DNA of 64,000 bases from an uncultured Eubacteriales bacterium (lineage in GTDB: Bacteria; Bacillota; Clostridia; Oscillospirales; Acutalibacteraceae), in assembly GCA_934466515.1 (NCBI GenBank), contig CAKSLH010000003.1, positions 186,001-250,000 of the forward strand, in the 5' to 3' direction. The notes below the pieces were generated by a model that made no database searches, was not told where the DNA came from, and saw only the letters and a list, made by a program, of their open reading frames with translations. The position numbers were made by a program, and so were the translations under genes. This document shows positions 43,987-52,995 of the stretch, one piece after another (the stretch's first letter is position 1; each line of letters begins with the position of its first letter).

Positions 43987-44709
43987 ATGAAATTAAAATT
44001 CAAATCGGTTTTGGCTGTTATACTGTCGGCTTTATTGCTGCTTTCCTTTGCTGCTTGCAGCCCTATTGACAATAATTACGGGGTCGAAAGCTCAAAACCA
44101 GAATCCGCCGAAAAAACCGCTTCCATTCCCGAAATTAAATCTACCGATGTCGTAATGTCAAATTATTTTGATATAAGTAAGTATGATGAAGAAAATTATG
44201 CCGATATTTATCTCGGTAAGAAATTTTCTTATAAAATCACCTATTCCGGCAGCGAGCTTACCCTGCCTTTTAGCTTTAAGGAGCTTGAAAAGAAGGGCTT
44301 TAAGCTGTCAGAAGGCTATGATGAAAACGATACGGTGTTCGCCGGAGAAATGAGCGAGGTTATTTTTGAAAATGAATACGGAAATATTTTAAACGCCGTG
44401 TTTTATAATTCGGGAAAATCCTCTCAGAAATTAAAAAAGTGCGATATTGTGGAATTTTCCGTTCCCGAGAATTCACTTCTTGTCAAGGAGTCTAAATACG
44501 GACAGTTCTGGATAAATGGCATTACTAACGGAAGCGCTATAACGGATATTACGGATTATATCGGCGCGCCCTCGCATTTTTACTCTGCCGACGGTAATAT
44601 TTACTGTCTCGATTTCTTTATGGGAAAAGACGATAAGCGCAGTAAAATGTCGATAACGGTTGATGTTGCAAATGATAATGTTATTTCCGTTAAGGTTTCA
44701 AAATTTTAA
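43987..44709 (+). CDS. Putative lipoprotein, function unknown
   Basis: A 240-residue protein with a hydrophobic signal segment and the lipobox LSFAAC (Cys near residue 24). The mature part has a Ser/Glu/Pro linker and then a domain (about 60-240) with ITYSGSELTLPFSFKELEKKGF and ITDITDYIGAPSHFYSADGNIYCLDFF. This pattern resembles other clostridial surface lipoproteins of unknown function. RBS GAAGAGG precedes ATG 43987. It has its own terminator. Confidence 0.75.
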   Translation: MKLKFKSVLAVILSALLLLSFAACSPIDNNYGVESSKPESAEKTASIPEIKSTDVVMSNYFDISKYDEENYADIYLGKKFSYKITYSGSELTLPFSFKELEKKGFKLSEGYDENDTVFAGEMSEVIFENEYGNILNAVFYNSGKSSQKLKKCDIVEFSVPENSLLVKESKYGQFWINGITNGSAITDITDYIGAPSHFYSADGNIYCLDFFMGKDDKRSKMSITVDVANDNVISVKVSKF

Positions 44710-44735
44710 ACCTGCGTTAAAACGCAGGTTTTTTA
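44708..44735 (+). terminator. Terminator after the lipoprotein gene
   Basis: AAACCTGCG pairs with CGCAGGTTT around TTAAAA, followed by T's. Confidence 0.8.
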
Positions 44736-44764
44736 ATAATTATATTTTTTGAAAGGAAAGTTAA

Positions 44765-45964
44765 ATGAACGGTAAAATTTGTTTTTCTTCTGCAGATATT
44801 CTTATTCCGAAAGAAAATTTAGAAAAATGGTCTGTTATCGCGTGCGACCAGTATACCTCCGAGCCTGAATATTGGGAAAAGGCAAAAAAAGAGGCAGGAG
44901 AGGGTCCGTCTGCATTAAAATGTATTCTTCCCGAGGTTTATCTTTCGGATAATCCCGAAAAAAGAATTGAAAATGCCGATAAAGAAATGAATTCGTATCT
45001 TGAAAGCGGAGTTTTCGAAGAGTATAAGGATAGTCTTGTTTTTGTAAAAAGAAAGCAGAGCGACGGAAGAATTCGTAAAGGAATTGTCGGCAAAATCGAC
45101 CTTACATGCTATGATTTTTCAAAACAGAATAATGCCGAAGTCCGCGCGACAGAGGAAACAGTTCTTTCAAGAATTCCGCCGAGAGTTAAAATAAGGGAAA
45201 ACGCTCCTCTTGAAATGCCGCATGTTATGCTCCTGTTTGATGACCCCGAGGATAAAATTTTTGGCAAGCTTGAAAAGAGTTCGGCTGAGCTTAAAAAGCT
45301 TTATGATTTTGATTTAATGCTCGGCGGCGGCAGTATCAGCGGCTATTCGGTTGATAACGCAAATAAGGAATTTATTTTCGGCGCGCTTGAAGAAATAAAG
45401 AGCAAGCATAACGGGCTTTTGTTCTGCGTAGGGGATGGCAACCATTCTTTGGCTACCGCAAAGCGCTGCTATGAATTAAATCCGAATGAGCTTAACAAAT
45501 TTGCGCTTGTCGAAATAGTCAATATCCATGATACGGCGCTTGATTTCGAGCCGATTTACAGGGTGCTTTTCAATGTCAGCCCCGAAAAATTCATAGAAGA
45601 ATTTTCATCCTTCTGCGAAAGCTCGGGCGGAAATGAGAATAGAGAATATACCTTTGTTTTCGGCGGTAAAAAAATAACAAAAAGCCTAAAAATAAAGCAA
45701 AAGCTTGCCGTTGCCGCGCTTACTGAGTTTATAGACGGATATTTATCTGAGCATACCGATACCGAGGTCGATTATATTCACGGAATTTCTTCGGTAGAAA
45801 AGCTTTCGGGCGGAGAAAACACGCTCGGCATTTTATTTGACGGAATGAAAAAGAGCGAGCTTTTTGACGCCGTTTTAAGTGACGGCTCGCTCCCGAGAAA
45901 AACATTTTCAATGGGACATGCCGATGATAAGCGCTTTTATCTTGAGGCAAGAAAAATTAAATAA
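44765..45964 (+). CDS. DUF1015-family protein
   Basis: A 399-residue protein of the DUF1015 family, widespread and functionally uncharacterised. The family blocks WSVIACDQYTSEPEYWEKA near residue 22, IRKGIVGKIDLTCYDF, VRATEETVLSRIPPRVKIRENAPLEMPHV and GDGNHSLATAKRCYE are clear. It is cytoplasmic, with no membrane segments. It is a single gene between two terminators, with RBS GAAAGG. Confidence 0.85.
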   Translation: MNGKICFSSADILIPKENLEKWSVIACDQYTSEPEYWEKAKKEAGEGPSALKCILPEVYLSDNPEKRIENADKEMNSYLESGVFEEYKDSLVFVKRKQSDGRIRKGIVGKIDLTCYDFSKQNNAEVRATEETVLSRIPPRVKIRENAPLEMPHVMLLFDDPEDKIFGKLEKSSAELKKLYDFDLMLGGGSISGYSVDNANKEFIFGALEEIKSKHNGLLFCVGDGNHSLATAKRCYELNPNELNKFALVEIVNIHDTALDFEPIYRVLFNVSPEKFIEEFSSFCESSGGNENREYTFVFGGKKITKSLKIKQKLAVAALTEFIDGYLSEHTDTEVDYIHGISSVEKLSGGENTLGILFDGMKKSELFDAVLSDGSLPRKTFSMGHADDKRFYLEARKIK

Positions 45965-45977
45965 AGCATTAAAAATC

Positions 45978-46006
45978 CCGAGGTAAGCATTTACCTCGGT
46001 TTTGTT
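45978..46006. terminator. Terminator between the DUF1015 gene and panE
   Basis: A perfect 9-bp stem CCGAGGTAA/TTACCTCGG around GCAT, followed by TTTTG. It lies between convergent genes. Confidence 0.82.
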
Positions 46007-46011
46007 ATAAT

Positions 46012-46926
46012 CTAAAATAAACTTTCCTTTGCATGAATAAGGTCGACAATCAGGGAATGATAAGGGGTTTCAATTCCGTATTTTTTGCCTAAGCGGACAA
46101 CCGCTCCGTTTATAAAGTCGATTTCGGTTTTGCGCTTGTTTTCCATATCCTGACACATTGAGGCTTTTCCTGTTCCTAAAACTTTTGCGGTGGTTATTAC
46201 CTCGCTGTAAACCTGCTCCGCGTCGAATTTTTCTCCGTCCGCCTCGGCAACCATTGCCGCCTCTTCAATAAGCTTCTTTGCCGCATTTGAAGCATTTTGT
46301 GAATCCGAAATAATGCTTATATTCGCGTCAAGAAGGGAGGTAACGGAATTTATTGTCATGTTGATAAAAAGCTTTTGCCAAAGAAGCCTTTTAACATCTT
46401 CGCAGGCTTCTGTTTCGATATCGCAGGCGTTAAAGACCTCTGCGATTTTTTGTGCCGCTCCGCTGTTTCCTGCAGGCGAGCCTAAATGAGTTATTCCTGA
46501 GCCCGAATGGTAAATTTCGCCTGCGTTTAAGCTTACGCAGTTGTGCTTTGTAGTGCCTAAAAGGATTTGATTTTTATGGGCGAATTCTTCCATTATCTCA
46601 AAATTTCCGAGTCCGTTCTGCAAGGATAAAAGCAAGGTGTTTTCTTTTATGAGTGAGGAGTTTGATTTTAAAGCCGCTCTCGTTGCGGTGTCCTTGACAA
46701 ATACGATTAAAAGCTCCGGCGCCTCTTCAAGCTCTCCGCTGAAGGTAGCTTTAACCTTGTAGGTTTTCTTTTCCTTGCTGTCAGCCGAGGTCATGGTTAT
46801 TCCCTTTTCGTTAATCGCTTTAACGGCGGTTTCGCTGACATCAAGCAGTGTAACATCATTATTTTTGCTTAAAAGGCTTGCGTAAAGACAGCCCATCGCT
46901 CCTGCTCCGATAATACCTATTTTCAT
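46012..46926 (-). CDS. panE: 2-dehydropantoate 2-reductase
   Basis: A 304-residue ketopantoate reductase family protein, which makes pantoate for coenzyme A. The Rossmann motif IGAGAMGCLYASLL lies at residues 5-18. The catalytic lysine region LLWQKLFINMTINSVTSLL and the C-terminal MCQDMENKRKTEIDFINGAVVRLGKKYGIETPYH are typical. Paralogs with other substrates exist, so the exact substrate is inferred. Confidence 0.88.
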   Translation of the reverse strand: MKIGIIGAGAMGCLYASLLSKNNDVTLLDVSETAVKAINEKGITMTSADSKEKKTYKVKATFSGELEEAPELLIVFVKDTATRAALKSNSSLIKENTLLLSLQNGLGNFEIMEEFAHKNQILLGTTKHNCVSLNAGEIYHSGSGITHLGSPAGNSGAAQKIAEVFNACDIETEACEDVKRLLWQKLFINMTINSVTSLLDANISIISDSQNASNAAKKLIEEAAMVAEADGEKFDAEQVYSEVITTAKVLGTGKASMCQDMENKRKTEIDFINGAVVRLGKKYGIETPYHSLIVDLIHAKESLF

Positions 46927-46954
46927 AAAATCATTTCGCTTTCTTTTAAAAAAT

Positions 46955-46992
46955 TAAAAGGATGTCCTTAGAAATCTTCTAAAGACATCCTT
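46955..46992 (-). terminator. Terminator of rny
   Basis: A 16-bp stem with one mismatch (46992-46977 with 46973-46958) and a 3-base loop, followed on the minus strand by a T-rich run. Confidence 0.85.
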
Positions 46993-47038
46993 GCCTTAAA
47001 GCTTATTTATTATACAATCGCTTTTTCGATTTGTCAAG

Positions 47039-48595
47039 CTATTTTGCATAATCTACGGCCCTGTTTTCCCTGATAAGATTTATCTTTATCTGTCCGGGGT
47101 ATTCAAGCTCGTTTTCGATTTTTTCGGCAATCTGATGAGCAATTATTACCATCTGATCGTCGCTGATGACCTCGGGCTTAACAATAATTCTTATCTCTCT
47201 TCCTGCCTGAATTGCATAGGAGTCCTCTACTCCGCTGAAGGAATTGGCGATTTCCTCAAGCTTTTCAAGTCTCTTGATGTAATTTTCAATGTTTTCTCTT
47301 CTTGCTCCCGGTCGTGCCGCAGAAATTGCGTCAGCCGCCTGAACAATGCAGGCGATAACGGTTTTTGCTTCGACATCGCCGTGGTGAGCGTGAATGGCAT
47401 GAATAACAGCTTCGCTTTCGCGGTATTTCTTTGCCGCCTCAACACCGAGCTGAATGTGCGAGCCCTCCTGCTCATGGTCGATAGCTTTTCCGATATCATG
47501 TAAAAGTCCCGCGCGCTTTGCAAGAGTAACATCTGCTCCGAGCTCTGCTGCGATAAGTCCGGAAAGGTGGCAGACCTCAAGCGAGTGGTTTAAAACATTC
47601 TGTCCGTAGCTTGTGCGGAAATGCAGACGGCCTAAAAGCTTGATAAGCTCAGGGTGAAGATTTTGAACACCCGATTCTATCATCGCGCGCTCGCCCTCCT
47701 GCTTAATTATTGCGTCAACCTCGGCGGTAGCCTTTGCAACGGTTTCCTCAATTCTTGCAGGATGAATTCTTCCGTCAATAACAAGCTTTTCAAGCGTTCT
47801 TCTCGCGATTTCTCTTCTTATAGGCTCAAAGCTTGAAACGGTTATCGCTTCGGGTGTATCGTCAATAATTAAATCAACGCCCGTTGCGTTTTCAATAGCT
47901 CTTATGTTTCTGCCCTCTCGGCCGATGATTCTTCCCTTCATTTCGTCATTGGGAAGCGGAACTACCGAAACGGTCATTTCCGAAGAATGGTCGGCCGCAC
48001 AGCGCTGAATTGCTCTGCCGATGATTTCCTTTGCAATCTCGTCAGCCTCATCCTTAGTGCGCTGCTCGTAATCCATTATCTTGACGGCTTTTTCGTGAGT
48101 AAGCTCTCCGTCAAGCGCGTTTAAAAGCTCAGCTTTCGCCTGATCCTTTGAAAAGCCCGATATTTTTTCGAGCATGTCAAGCTGACTGCGCTTTATTTGC
48201 TCGCATTCCGCCATTCTTTCGTCAATTTCCTTGGAACGGGCGGCAAGCTTTTCTTCCTTGATTTCGATGTTGTCAGTCTTTCTGTCAAGGGTTTCTTCCT
48301 TTTGCTGGAGCCTGTGCTCCTGACGCTGAATTTCACTTCTGCGCTCGCGAAGCTCTTTTTCAGTGTCCTGTCTTAACTGGTGAATTTCTTCCTTTGCTTC
48401 AAGAAGAGTTTCTTTTTTCTTGGTTTCTGCAACACGCATTGCGTCGTTTAAAATGCGCTTTGCTTCGTCTTCAGCTGAACCGATAGCCTTTTCGGCGGAT
48501 TTTCGGCGGTGAATTGAGCCTAAAACAAACCCTATTACCGCAAGAACCAGACCGACAGCTACTGGAATTACAATCCGAATAACTTCTGAGTCCAT
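47039..48595 (-). CDS. rny: Ribonuclease Y
   Basis: A 518-residue RNase Y, the membrane-tethered endonuclease that starts mRNA decay in Firmicutes. It has an N-terminal membrane helix (about 8-28), a long charged coiled coil (about 30-165), a KH domain ([30 protein letters not shown]) and an HD domain with [16 protein letters not shown]. It has its own promoter and an unusually long 5' leader of about 150 bases. Confidence 0.97.
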   Translation of the reverse strand: MDSEVIRIVIPVAVGLVLAVIGFVLGSIHRRKSAEKAIGSAEDEAKRILNDAMRVAETKKKETLLEAKEEIHQLRQDTEKELRERRSEIQRQEHRLQQKEETLDRKTDNIEIKEEKLAARSKEIDERMAECEQIKRSQLDMLEKISGFSKDQAKAELLNALDGELTHEKAVKIMDYEQRTKDEADEIAKEIIGRAIQRCAADHSSEMTVSVVPLPNDEMKGRIIGREGRNIRAIENATGVDLIIDDTPEAITVSSFEPIRREIARRTLEKLVIDGRIHPARIEETVAKATAEVDAIIKQEGERAMIESGVQNLHPELIKLLGRLHFRTSYGQNVLNHSLEVCHLSGLIAAELGADVTLAKRAGLLHDIGKAIDHEQEGSHIQLGVEAAKKYRESEAVIHAIHAHHGDVEAKTVIACIVQAADAISAARPGARRENIENYIKRLEKLEEIANSFSGVEDSYAIQAGREIRIIVKPEVISDDQMVIIAHQIAEKIENELEYPGQIKINLIRENRAVDYAK

Positions 48596-48749
48596 TAAAT
48601 ATTAACCTCCAATATAAAAAACGGGTATTTACCGGCTTTTTAGAACTATCTGACCGGACGGTGACCGTATTTTCCACCGGATAAAAATTTTAACAGTGTG
48701 ATATAAAGCTCGCCATAGCTTTTAACACATAGTAGAATTTACCAATCTA

Positions 48750-48778
48750 ATTTTATCATTTTATAGGCTTACTGTCAA
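48750..48778 (-). promoter_or_regulatory. rny promoter
   Basis: On the minus strand, TTGACA (48778-48773) and TAAAAT (48755-48750) are 17 bases apart. About 145 bases of leader follow before the rny ATG; it holds short CCGG-containing stems but no motif I recognise. Confidence 0.72.
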
Positions 48779-48781
48779 GTC

Positions 48782-49813
48782 TCATACAAAATAAAAGCAT
48801 GTGTCCCATGCGGGAAGGCTTTTAAAATGTCTCATAAAAATTTTATATTTTCCGTTTATATTTAAAACCTTTTCGGGCAAAGTGAAAAGATCCTCGCTTC
48901 GATGGTAGCAGGAAATTGCCATTTTCGGCTTGTTTTCGGTTATAACCTCTTTGGCACCGTCAAGCATTTTAAGCTCGGCTCCCTCAATGTCTGCTTTGAT
49001 AAAGGTTGCGCTTTTGCAAATGCTGTCAACCTTGACCGATTTTATCTCATAGTTTCCTTTTCCCGCGCTTGAACCGCGCGACGAGGTCATGTCAAAGCTT
49101 ACCTCCTCGCATTTGTCAAGCACGCAGGCATTGATTAAGGCTGTTTTTTCTAAAGCTTTCGCATAATTTTCGAGCTTTTTGAAATTTTTAATATCCGGCT
49201 CAACAGCGGTTATCGAGGAATAGCCGTTGACTCGGCTTAAAAAATCGCTTACGGTGTCTCCGCGGTAAGCGCCTAAATCCAAGTAATTTTCACTTTCAGA
49301 GAGCGTAAAAAAGCTTTCATAAGGCTCGTCCTGATTTACCTCGCAGTCAAAAAGATAATCTATATCTCCCGTGATTTTGTAAAGAACGGTGTTTTTGAAG
49401 GTTTTCTTTGAAATTTCATCGGCAAGCATACCGTAAACCCATTCTAACCGTTCTCGGTTTTTTAACGCAAATTCCATATCAAACAGGTTTTTTCCGTAAA
49501 CAGGCACATCGGGCGCATAAAGCTCATGCTTTGATTTTATTTTTTTAATGTTTGCTATAACCTCGTCCCTTGCCGAGCCGAAGCATAATAAAACCGTAAA
49601 ATCCTTGTATTTATCTTCAAAATATTTCAGATTTTCAATGTGAAAGCCGCGGAAAACCTTGTCCCTTACAAATTCGTCGCTTGCAAAAATTCCGTCTGCT
49701 TTAATGCCCTTAGACTCCATGATGTTTAGTATTTTATCGGCACCGTTTCCCATGCCGTAAAGAATTATCGGCTTGTCCGAGGCGCTAAGCCTTGACCATA
49801 AATCTTTTATCAT
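48782..49813 (-). CDS. FkbM-family SAM-dependent methyltransferase
   Basis: A 343-residue protein. The N-terminal 130 residues form a nucleotide-binding-like module (PIILYGMGNGADKILNIMESKGI). The C-terminal part is an FkbM-type methyltransferase with the SAM motif YLDLGAYRGDTVSDF near residue 177, the acidic ITAVEPD, and FIKADIEGAELKMLDGA. The family methylates hydroxyls on sugars or polyketides; the substrate here is unknown. It lies upstream of rny and ends within a few bases of the rny promoter. Confidence 0.84.
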   Translation of the reverse strand: MIKDLWSRLSASDKPIILYGMGNGADKILNIMESKGIKADGIFASDEFVRDKVFRGFHIENLKYFEDKYKDFTVLLCFGSARDEVIANIKKIKSKHELYAPDVPVYGKNLFDMEFALKNRERLEWVYGMLADEISKKTFKNTVLYKITGDIDYLFDCEVNQDEPYESFFTLSESENYLDLGAYRGDTVSDFLSRVNGYSSITAVEPDIKNFKKLENYAKALEKTALINACVLDKCEEVSFDMTSSRGSSAGKGNYEIKSVKVDSICKSATFIKADIEGAELKMLDGAKEVITENKPKMAISCYHRSEDLFTLPEKVLNINGKYKIFMRHFKSLPAWDTCFYFV

Positions 49814-49934
49814 ATTTTTCTCCCGTATTATAAATATGTTTCATTTTACCATAATTTTTGATATTTTGATAGACAAAATATTTTAAATCTGTTATTATAT
49901 AATAGATGTTAAATATTTAAAGGAGCTTTATCTT

Positions 49935-51398
49935 ATGAAAAAGGTTTTATCTTTTGATTTCGGCGCTTCTAGCGGAAGAGCAATGCTTGCAAGCTTTGAA
50001 AACGGTAAGATTGAAATGACGGAAATCCACCGCTTTTCAAATGACCCCGTTACGGTTAACGGCAGAATGTATTGGGATGTTTTAAGACTTTTCTTTGAAA
50101 TTAAAACAGGTATAACAAAGGCTGTAAATGCCGGCGGCTTTGACGCTATCGGTATCGACACTTGGGGCGTTGATTTCGGTCTTATAAATAAAAAAGGCGA
50201 GCTTATCGGAAACCCCTTCCATTACAGGGATCAGAGAACAAAGGAAATACCCGAAAGGATTTTTAATGAAATAATTTCAAAAGAGGAGCTTTATCACCGC
50301 GCAGGAATGCAGTTTATGCATTTTAATACAATTTATCAGCTTATGTATCTTAAATATAATGAACCCGAGCTTTTAGCTCAGGCGGATAAATTTTTAATGA
50401 TGCCCGACCTTTTTGCCTATTTCTTAACAGGTGAAATGAAAGAGGAGGCAAGCATTGCTTCCACCTCAAATCTTTTGAATCCTAATACGAAGGACTGGGA
50501 TTTCGAGCTTATCGAAAAATTGGGGCTTGATAAAAAGCTTTTTGCCCCGATAGTTAAATCCGGCAGTGTTTACGGTTATTTAAGCGACGGTATCTGCGCC
50601 GAGCTTGGCTGTAAAAAGGTTCCCGTAGTTGCGGTCTGCTCTCATGATACCGCCTCTGCCGTTGCCGCAACGCCGGCTTCAACCGATGATTTCGTTTATA
50701 TCAGCTGCGGAACATGGAGCCTTTTCGGAATTGAAAGCAAAATTCCTTTCCTTTCTGACGAGGCTTATAAGGCAGACTTCACAAACGAGGGCGGATTTGA
50801 CGGAACAATAAGATTTCTTAAAAATATTATGGGTCTTTGGCTTATTCAGGAGTCGCGCAGACAGTGGAGAAGAGAGGGAACAGAGGTCGGATTTGATACG
50901 CTTGAAAAGGAAGCTCTTGCAAGCGAGCCCTTTAAATGCTTTATAAATGTTGACGACCCGATGTTTGAAACCGCGGGAAATCTTCCGAAAAGAGTTTTGG
51001 AATTCTGCGAAAAAACAGGTCAGTATGTTCCGAAAAACCGCGGCGAGATCATGCGCTGTATTTATCAGAGCCTTGCTATGAAATATAAGCATACATATAA
51101 TATGCTTTCTGATTTCACTAAGCGTGATTATAAATCAATCAATATTCTCGGCGGAGGAATTAAGGATAAGCTTCTTTGCCGCCTTACTGCTGACGCAACG
51201 GGAGCAACCGTTCTTGCAGGACCTACCGAGGCGACCGTTATGGGCAATATTGCCGTCGCATTTTATGCTCTCGGCGAGATTGCGGACTTTAAGGAGATAA
51301 GAAAAACCGTTGCAAATTCTACCGACCTTAAAGAGTATATACCCGAAAATACCGACGAGTGGAATAAGGCTTACGAGGACTATAAAAAAATCCTTTGA
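49935..51398 (+). CDS. rhaB: Rhamnulokinase
   Basis: A 487-residue FGGY-family kinase that phosphorylates L-rhamnulose. FDFGASSGRAMLASFENGKIEMTEIHRF with the GASSGR phosphate loop, WDVLRLFFEIK, GIDTWGVDFGLI, HYRDQRT and ISCGTWSLFGIE are characteristic of RhaB rather than of xylulo- or glycerol kinases. RBS AAGGAG precedes the ATG. No other rhamnose gene is in the window. Confidence 0.92.
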   Translation: MKKVLSFDFGASSGRAMLASFENGKIEMTEIHRFSNDPVTVNGRMYWDVLRLFFEIKTGITKAVNAGGFDAIGIDTWGVDFGLINKKGELIGNPFHYRDQRTKEIPERIFNEIISKEELYHRAGMQFMHFNTIYQLMYLKYNEPELLAQADKFLMMPDLFAYFLTGEMKEEASIASTSNLLNPNTKDWDFELIEKLGLDKKLFAPIVKSGSVYGYLSDGICAELGCKKVPVVAVCSHDTASAVAATPASTDDFVYISCGTWSLFGIESKIPFLSDEAYKADFTNEGGFDGTIRFLKNIMGLWLIQESRRQWRREGTEVGFDTLEKEALASEPFKCFINVDDPMFETAGNLPKRVLEFCEKTGQYVPKNRGEIMRCIYQSLAMKYKHTYNMLSDFTKRDYKSINILGGGIKDKLLCRLTADATGATVLAGPTEATVMGNIAVAFYALGEIADFKEIRKTVANSTDLKEYIPENTDEWNKAYEDYKKIL

Positions 51399-51416
51399 AA
51401 AAATTAAAAGTTTTTA

Positions 51417-51445
51417 TTGACAATATCATTTCACAATGATATAAT
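51417..51445 (+). promoter_or_regulatory. tRNA-Leu promoter
   Basis: TTGACA (51417-51422), a 17-base spacer and TATAAT (51440-51445), about 33 bases before the tRNA. Confidence 0.85.
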
Positions 51446-51477
51446 AATCAAGCGCGATATTTAAAGCGCTTGAAAAT

Positions 51478-51561
51478 GCGAGTGTGCTGGAATAGGCAGA
51501 CAGGCACGTTTGAGGGGCGTGTGTCTTCGACGTATGGGTTCAAGTCCCATCACTCGCACCA
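51478..51561 (+). tRNA. tRNA-Leu (anticodon GAG)
   Basis: An 84-base tRNA with acceptor GCGAGTG/CACTCGC, an encoded CCA end, the T-arm ATGGGTTCAAGTCCCAT, a long class II variable arm, and anticodon loop TTTGAGG, giving GAG (reads CUC/CUU). The class II variable arm fits leucine. Confidence 0.96.
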
Positions 51562-51563
51562 AA

Positions 51564-51599
51564 AATCGGTAAGCATTGAAAAATGCTTGCCGATTTTTA
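51564..51599 (+). terminator. tRNA-Leu terminator
   Basis: A 14-bp stem (51564-51577 with 51582-51595, one G-T pair), loop GAAA, followed by T's. Confidence 0.85.
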
Positions 51600-51642
51600 C
51601 TTTTTTGCTATTATAATTTTAATATCGCGTAAAACTCGTTTT

Positions 51643-51810
51643 AAAAACGGAAATTACACAATAGGTTTATTAAATGAATATGGACAAAGAATAAGCATTA
51701 GGGTTGAGCTGCAGCGAAAAAACGGTGATGGTACCGTCTCTTTTATTACAGGTTGGATGGTAAATCCCAACGGACTAATACAATTAAATACACCGTTTGG
51801 AGGAAAATAA
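51643..51810 (+). pseudogene. C-terminal tail of a polymorphic-toxin-like protein (5'-truncated)
   Basis: About 55 codons read FKNGNYTIGLLNEYGQRISI, continue VELQRKNGDGTVSFITGWMV and end NPNGLIQLNTPFGGK. This resembles the C-terminal end of secreted toxin modules of the DUF6883 type (a strand pattern ending GW-x-x-N-P-x-G-x-x-L-x-T-P). No start codon with an RBS precedes it: the only ATG in frame (51583) lies inside the tRNA-Leu terminator. It is therefore probably the remnant of a larger gene cut off next to the tRNA. Codon use is AT-richer than in the neighbours. The likely immunity gene follows at once. Confidence 0.55.
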
Positions 51811-51811
51811 T

Positions 51812-52060
51812 ATGAAATATCTTGACTGTGTCGAAGTTATTGTTGAAAAAGAAAAATATGCAAAACATGGAGTACACAGGGGTATGCAGGGCGTTATTTG
51901 GTTAGAAGAATCAATTGACGGAACTTGGGATGTTTTTTTCGACTTATTAGGTGAGCATGCTCCAATTGGTGATATCGCCGTTAAAGAGGAAGATTTGAAA
52001 CCTATTCCTAAAATTAATGTGAGAGTTAACGAACAAATAAAAGCTGAATTCGGTGATTAA
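51812..52060 (+). CDS. Small DUF4926-like protein, probable immunity protein
   Basis: An 82-residue acidic protein, MKYLDCVEVIVEKEKYAKHG, then VHRGMQGVIWLEESIDGTW, DVFFDLLGEHAPIGDIAVKEEDLKPIP. The pattern of an N-terminal V-strand, G-x-x-G-V-I and a D/E-rich end resembles DUF4926 proteins, which often follow toxin C-termini as immunity proteins. It starts 1 base after the stop of the toxin tail, with GGAGGAAAATAAT before the ATG. A residual or solitary immunity role is inferred. Confidence 0.6.
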   Translation: MKYLDCVEVIVEKEKYAKHGVHRGMQGVIWLEESIDGTWDVFFDLLGEHAPIGDIAVKEEDLKPIPKINVRVNEQIKAEFGD

Positions 52061-52165
52061 AATTTTGCGTAGTTAAGCTTATGTTCTACAATTCAATGGG
52101 AGCAGAAGCTAATTATCCCTTGCTTTTATTAATAAAATATTATATACTTTAAAAAGGTGAAGCAA

Positions 52166-52987
52166 ATGAACAATGTTTTTTTAAGAGCGGAAAAAATTGC
52201 TGAATTTTTAAAATCGAAAATCAAGAATATTCCCGATACCCTTGTTGTTTTAGGGAGCGGACTCGGTAATTTCGGAGAAGAAATCGAAAAGGAAAAAGAA
52301 ATATTTTATAAGGATATTCCGGATTTTCCGGTTTCCACCGTTAAGGGTCACGCAGGAAAGCTTGTTTTCGGCAGGATAAACGGTAAGGCGATTATCGCCA
52401 TGGAGGGAAGATTTCATCTTTATGAGGGATATACAACCGAGGATGTAACTCTTTATATCAGGGTGTTTTCTCTGCTCGGATTAAAAAATATTATTCTTAC
52501 AAATGCCGCAGGCGCAATAAATAAGTCGTTTAGGGCAGGCGAGCTTATGCTTATATCGGATCATATTTCGCTGTTTTGCAGAAATCCGCTTATAGGTCCT
52601 AATGATGAGCGCTTCGGTCCGAGATTTCCCTCAATGAGCAATGCTTATGATAAGGACTTGCGCCTTCTTGCAAAACAGGTTGCGGAAGAGCTTAATATAA
52701 AGCTTGAAGAAGGCGTTTATTGCTATACATCGGGCCCCAGCTATGAAACGCCTGCCGAAATTCGCGCGCTTAAAATTTTAGGGGCGGACGCTTGCGGAAT
52801 GTCTACCGTTCCCGAGGCGATTGCCGCAAATCATTGCGGAATAAGAGTTCTCGGAATTTCCTGCCTTACGAATATGGCGGCAGGGATATCGGATAAGCCT
52901 TTAAATCATGAAGAGGTTATTAAAACCTCAAAGACTGCGGAAAAGGATTTTAAAGCGCTTATAAAAGGAATTTGCAGTAAGCTTTGA
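52166..52987 (+). CDS. punA: Purine-nucleoside phosphorylase
   Basis: A 273-residue trimeric-type PNP, which splits inosine and guanosine nucleosides with phosphate. VLGSGLGNFGEEI, STVKGHAGKLVFG, GRFHLYEGY, TNAAGAIN, SGPSYETPAEIRAL and GMSTVPEAIAANHCG are all family motifs. AAGGTG at 52155-52160 favours ATG 52166. It is followed after 8 bases by the phosphatidyltransferase gene. Confidence 0.94.
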   Translation: MNNVFLRAEKIAEFLKSKIKNIPDTLVVLGSGLGNFGEEIEKEKEIFYKDIPDFPVSTVKGHAGKLVFGRINGKAIIAMEGRFHLYEGYTTEDVTLYIRVFSLLGLKNIILTNAAGAINKSFRAGELMLISDHISLFCRNPLIGPNDERFGPRFPSMSNAYDKDLRLLAKQVAEELNIKLEEGVYCYTSGPSYETPAEIRALKILGADACGMSTVPEAIAANHCGIRVLGISCLTNMAAGISDKPLNHEEVIKTSKTAEKDFKALIKGICSKL

Positions 52988-52995
52988 GGTGAACG

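Noticed and set aside
51583..51642. N-terminal 20 codons (from ATG 51583) as a genuine start of the toxin-like ORF
   Set aside because: The ATG lies within the tRNA terminator stem, there is no RBS, and the encoded residues are hydrophobic with no fit to the downstream domain.
51478..52060. tRNA-Leu as the end of an integrated element
   Set aside because: No integrase, no repeated tRNA 3' end (att site) and no phage or conjugation gene was found in the following 12 kb, so only a small remnant is claimed.
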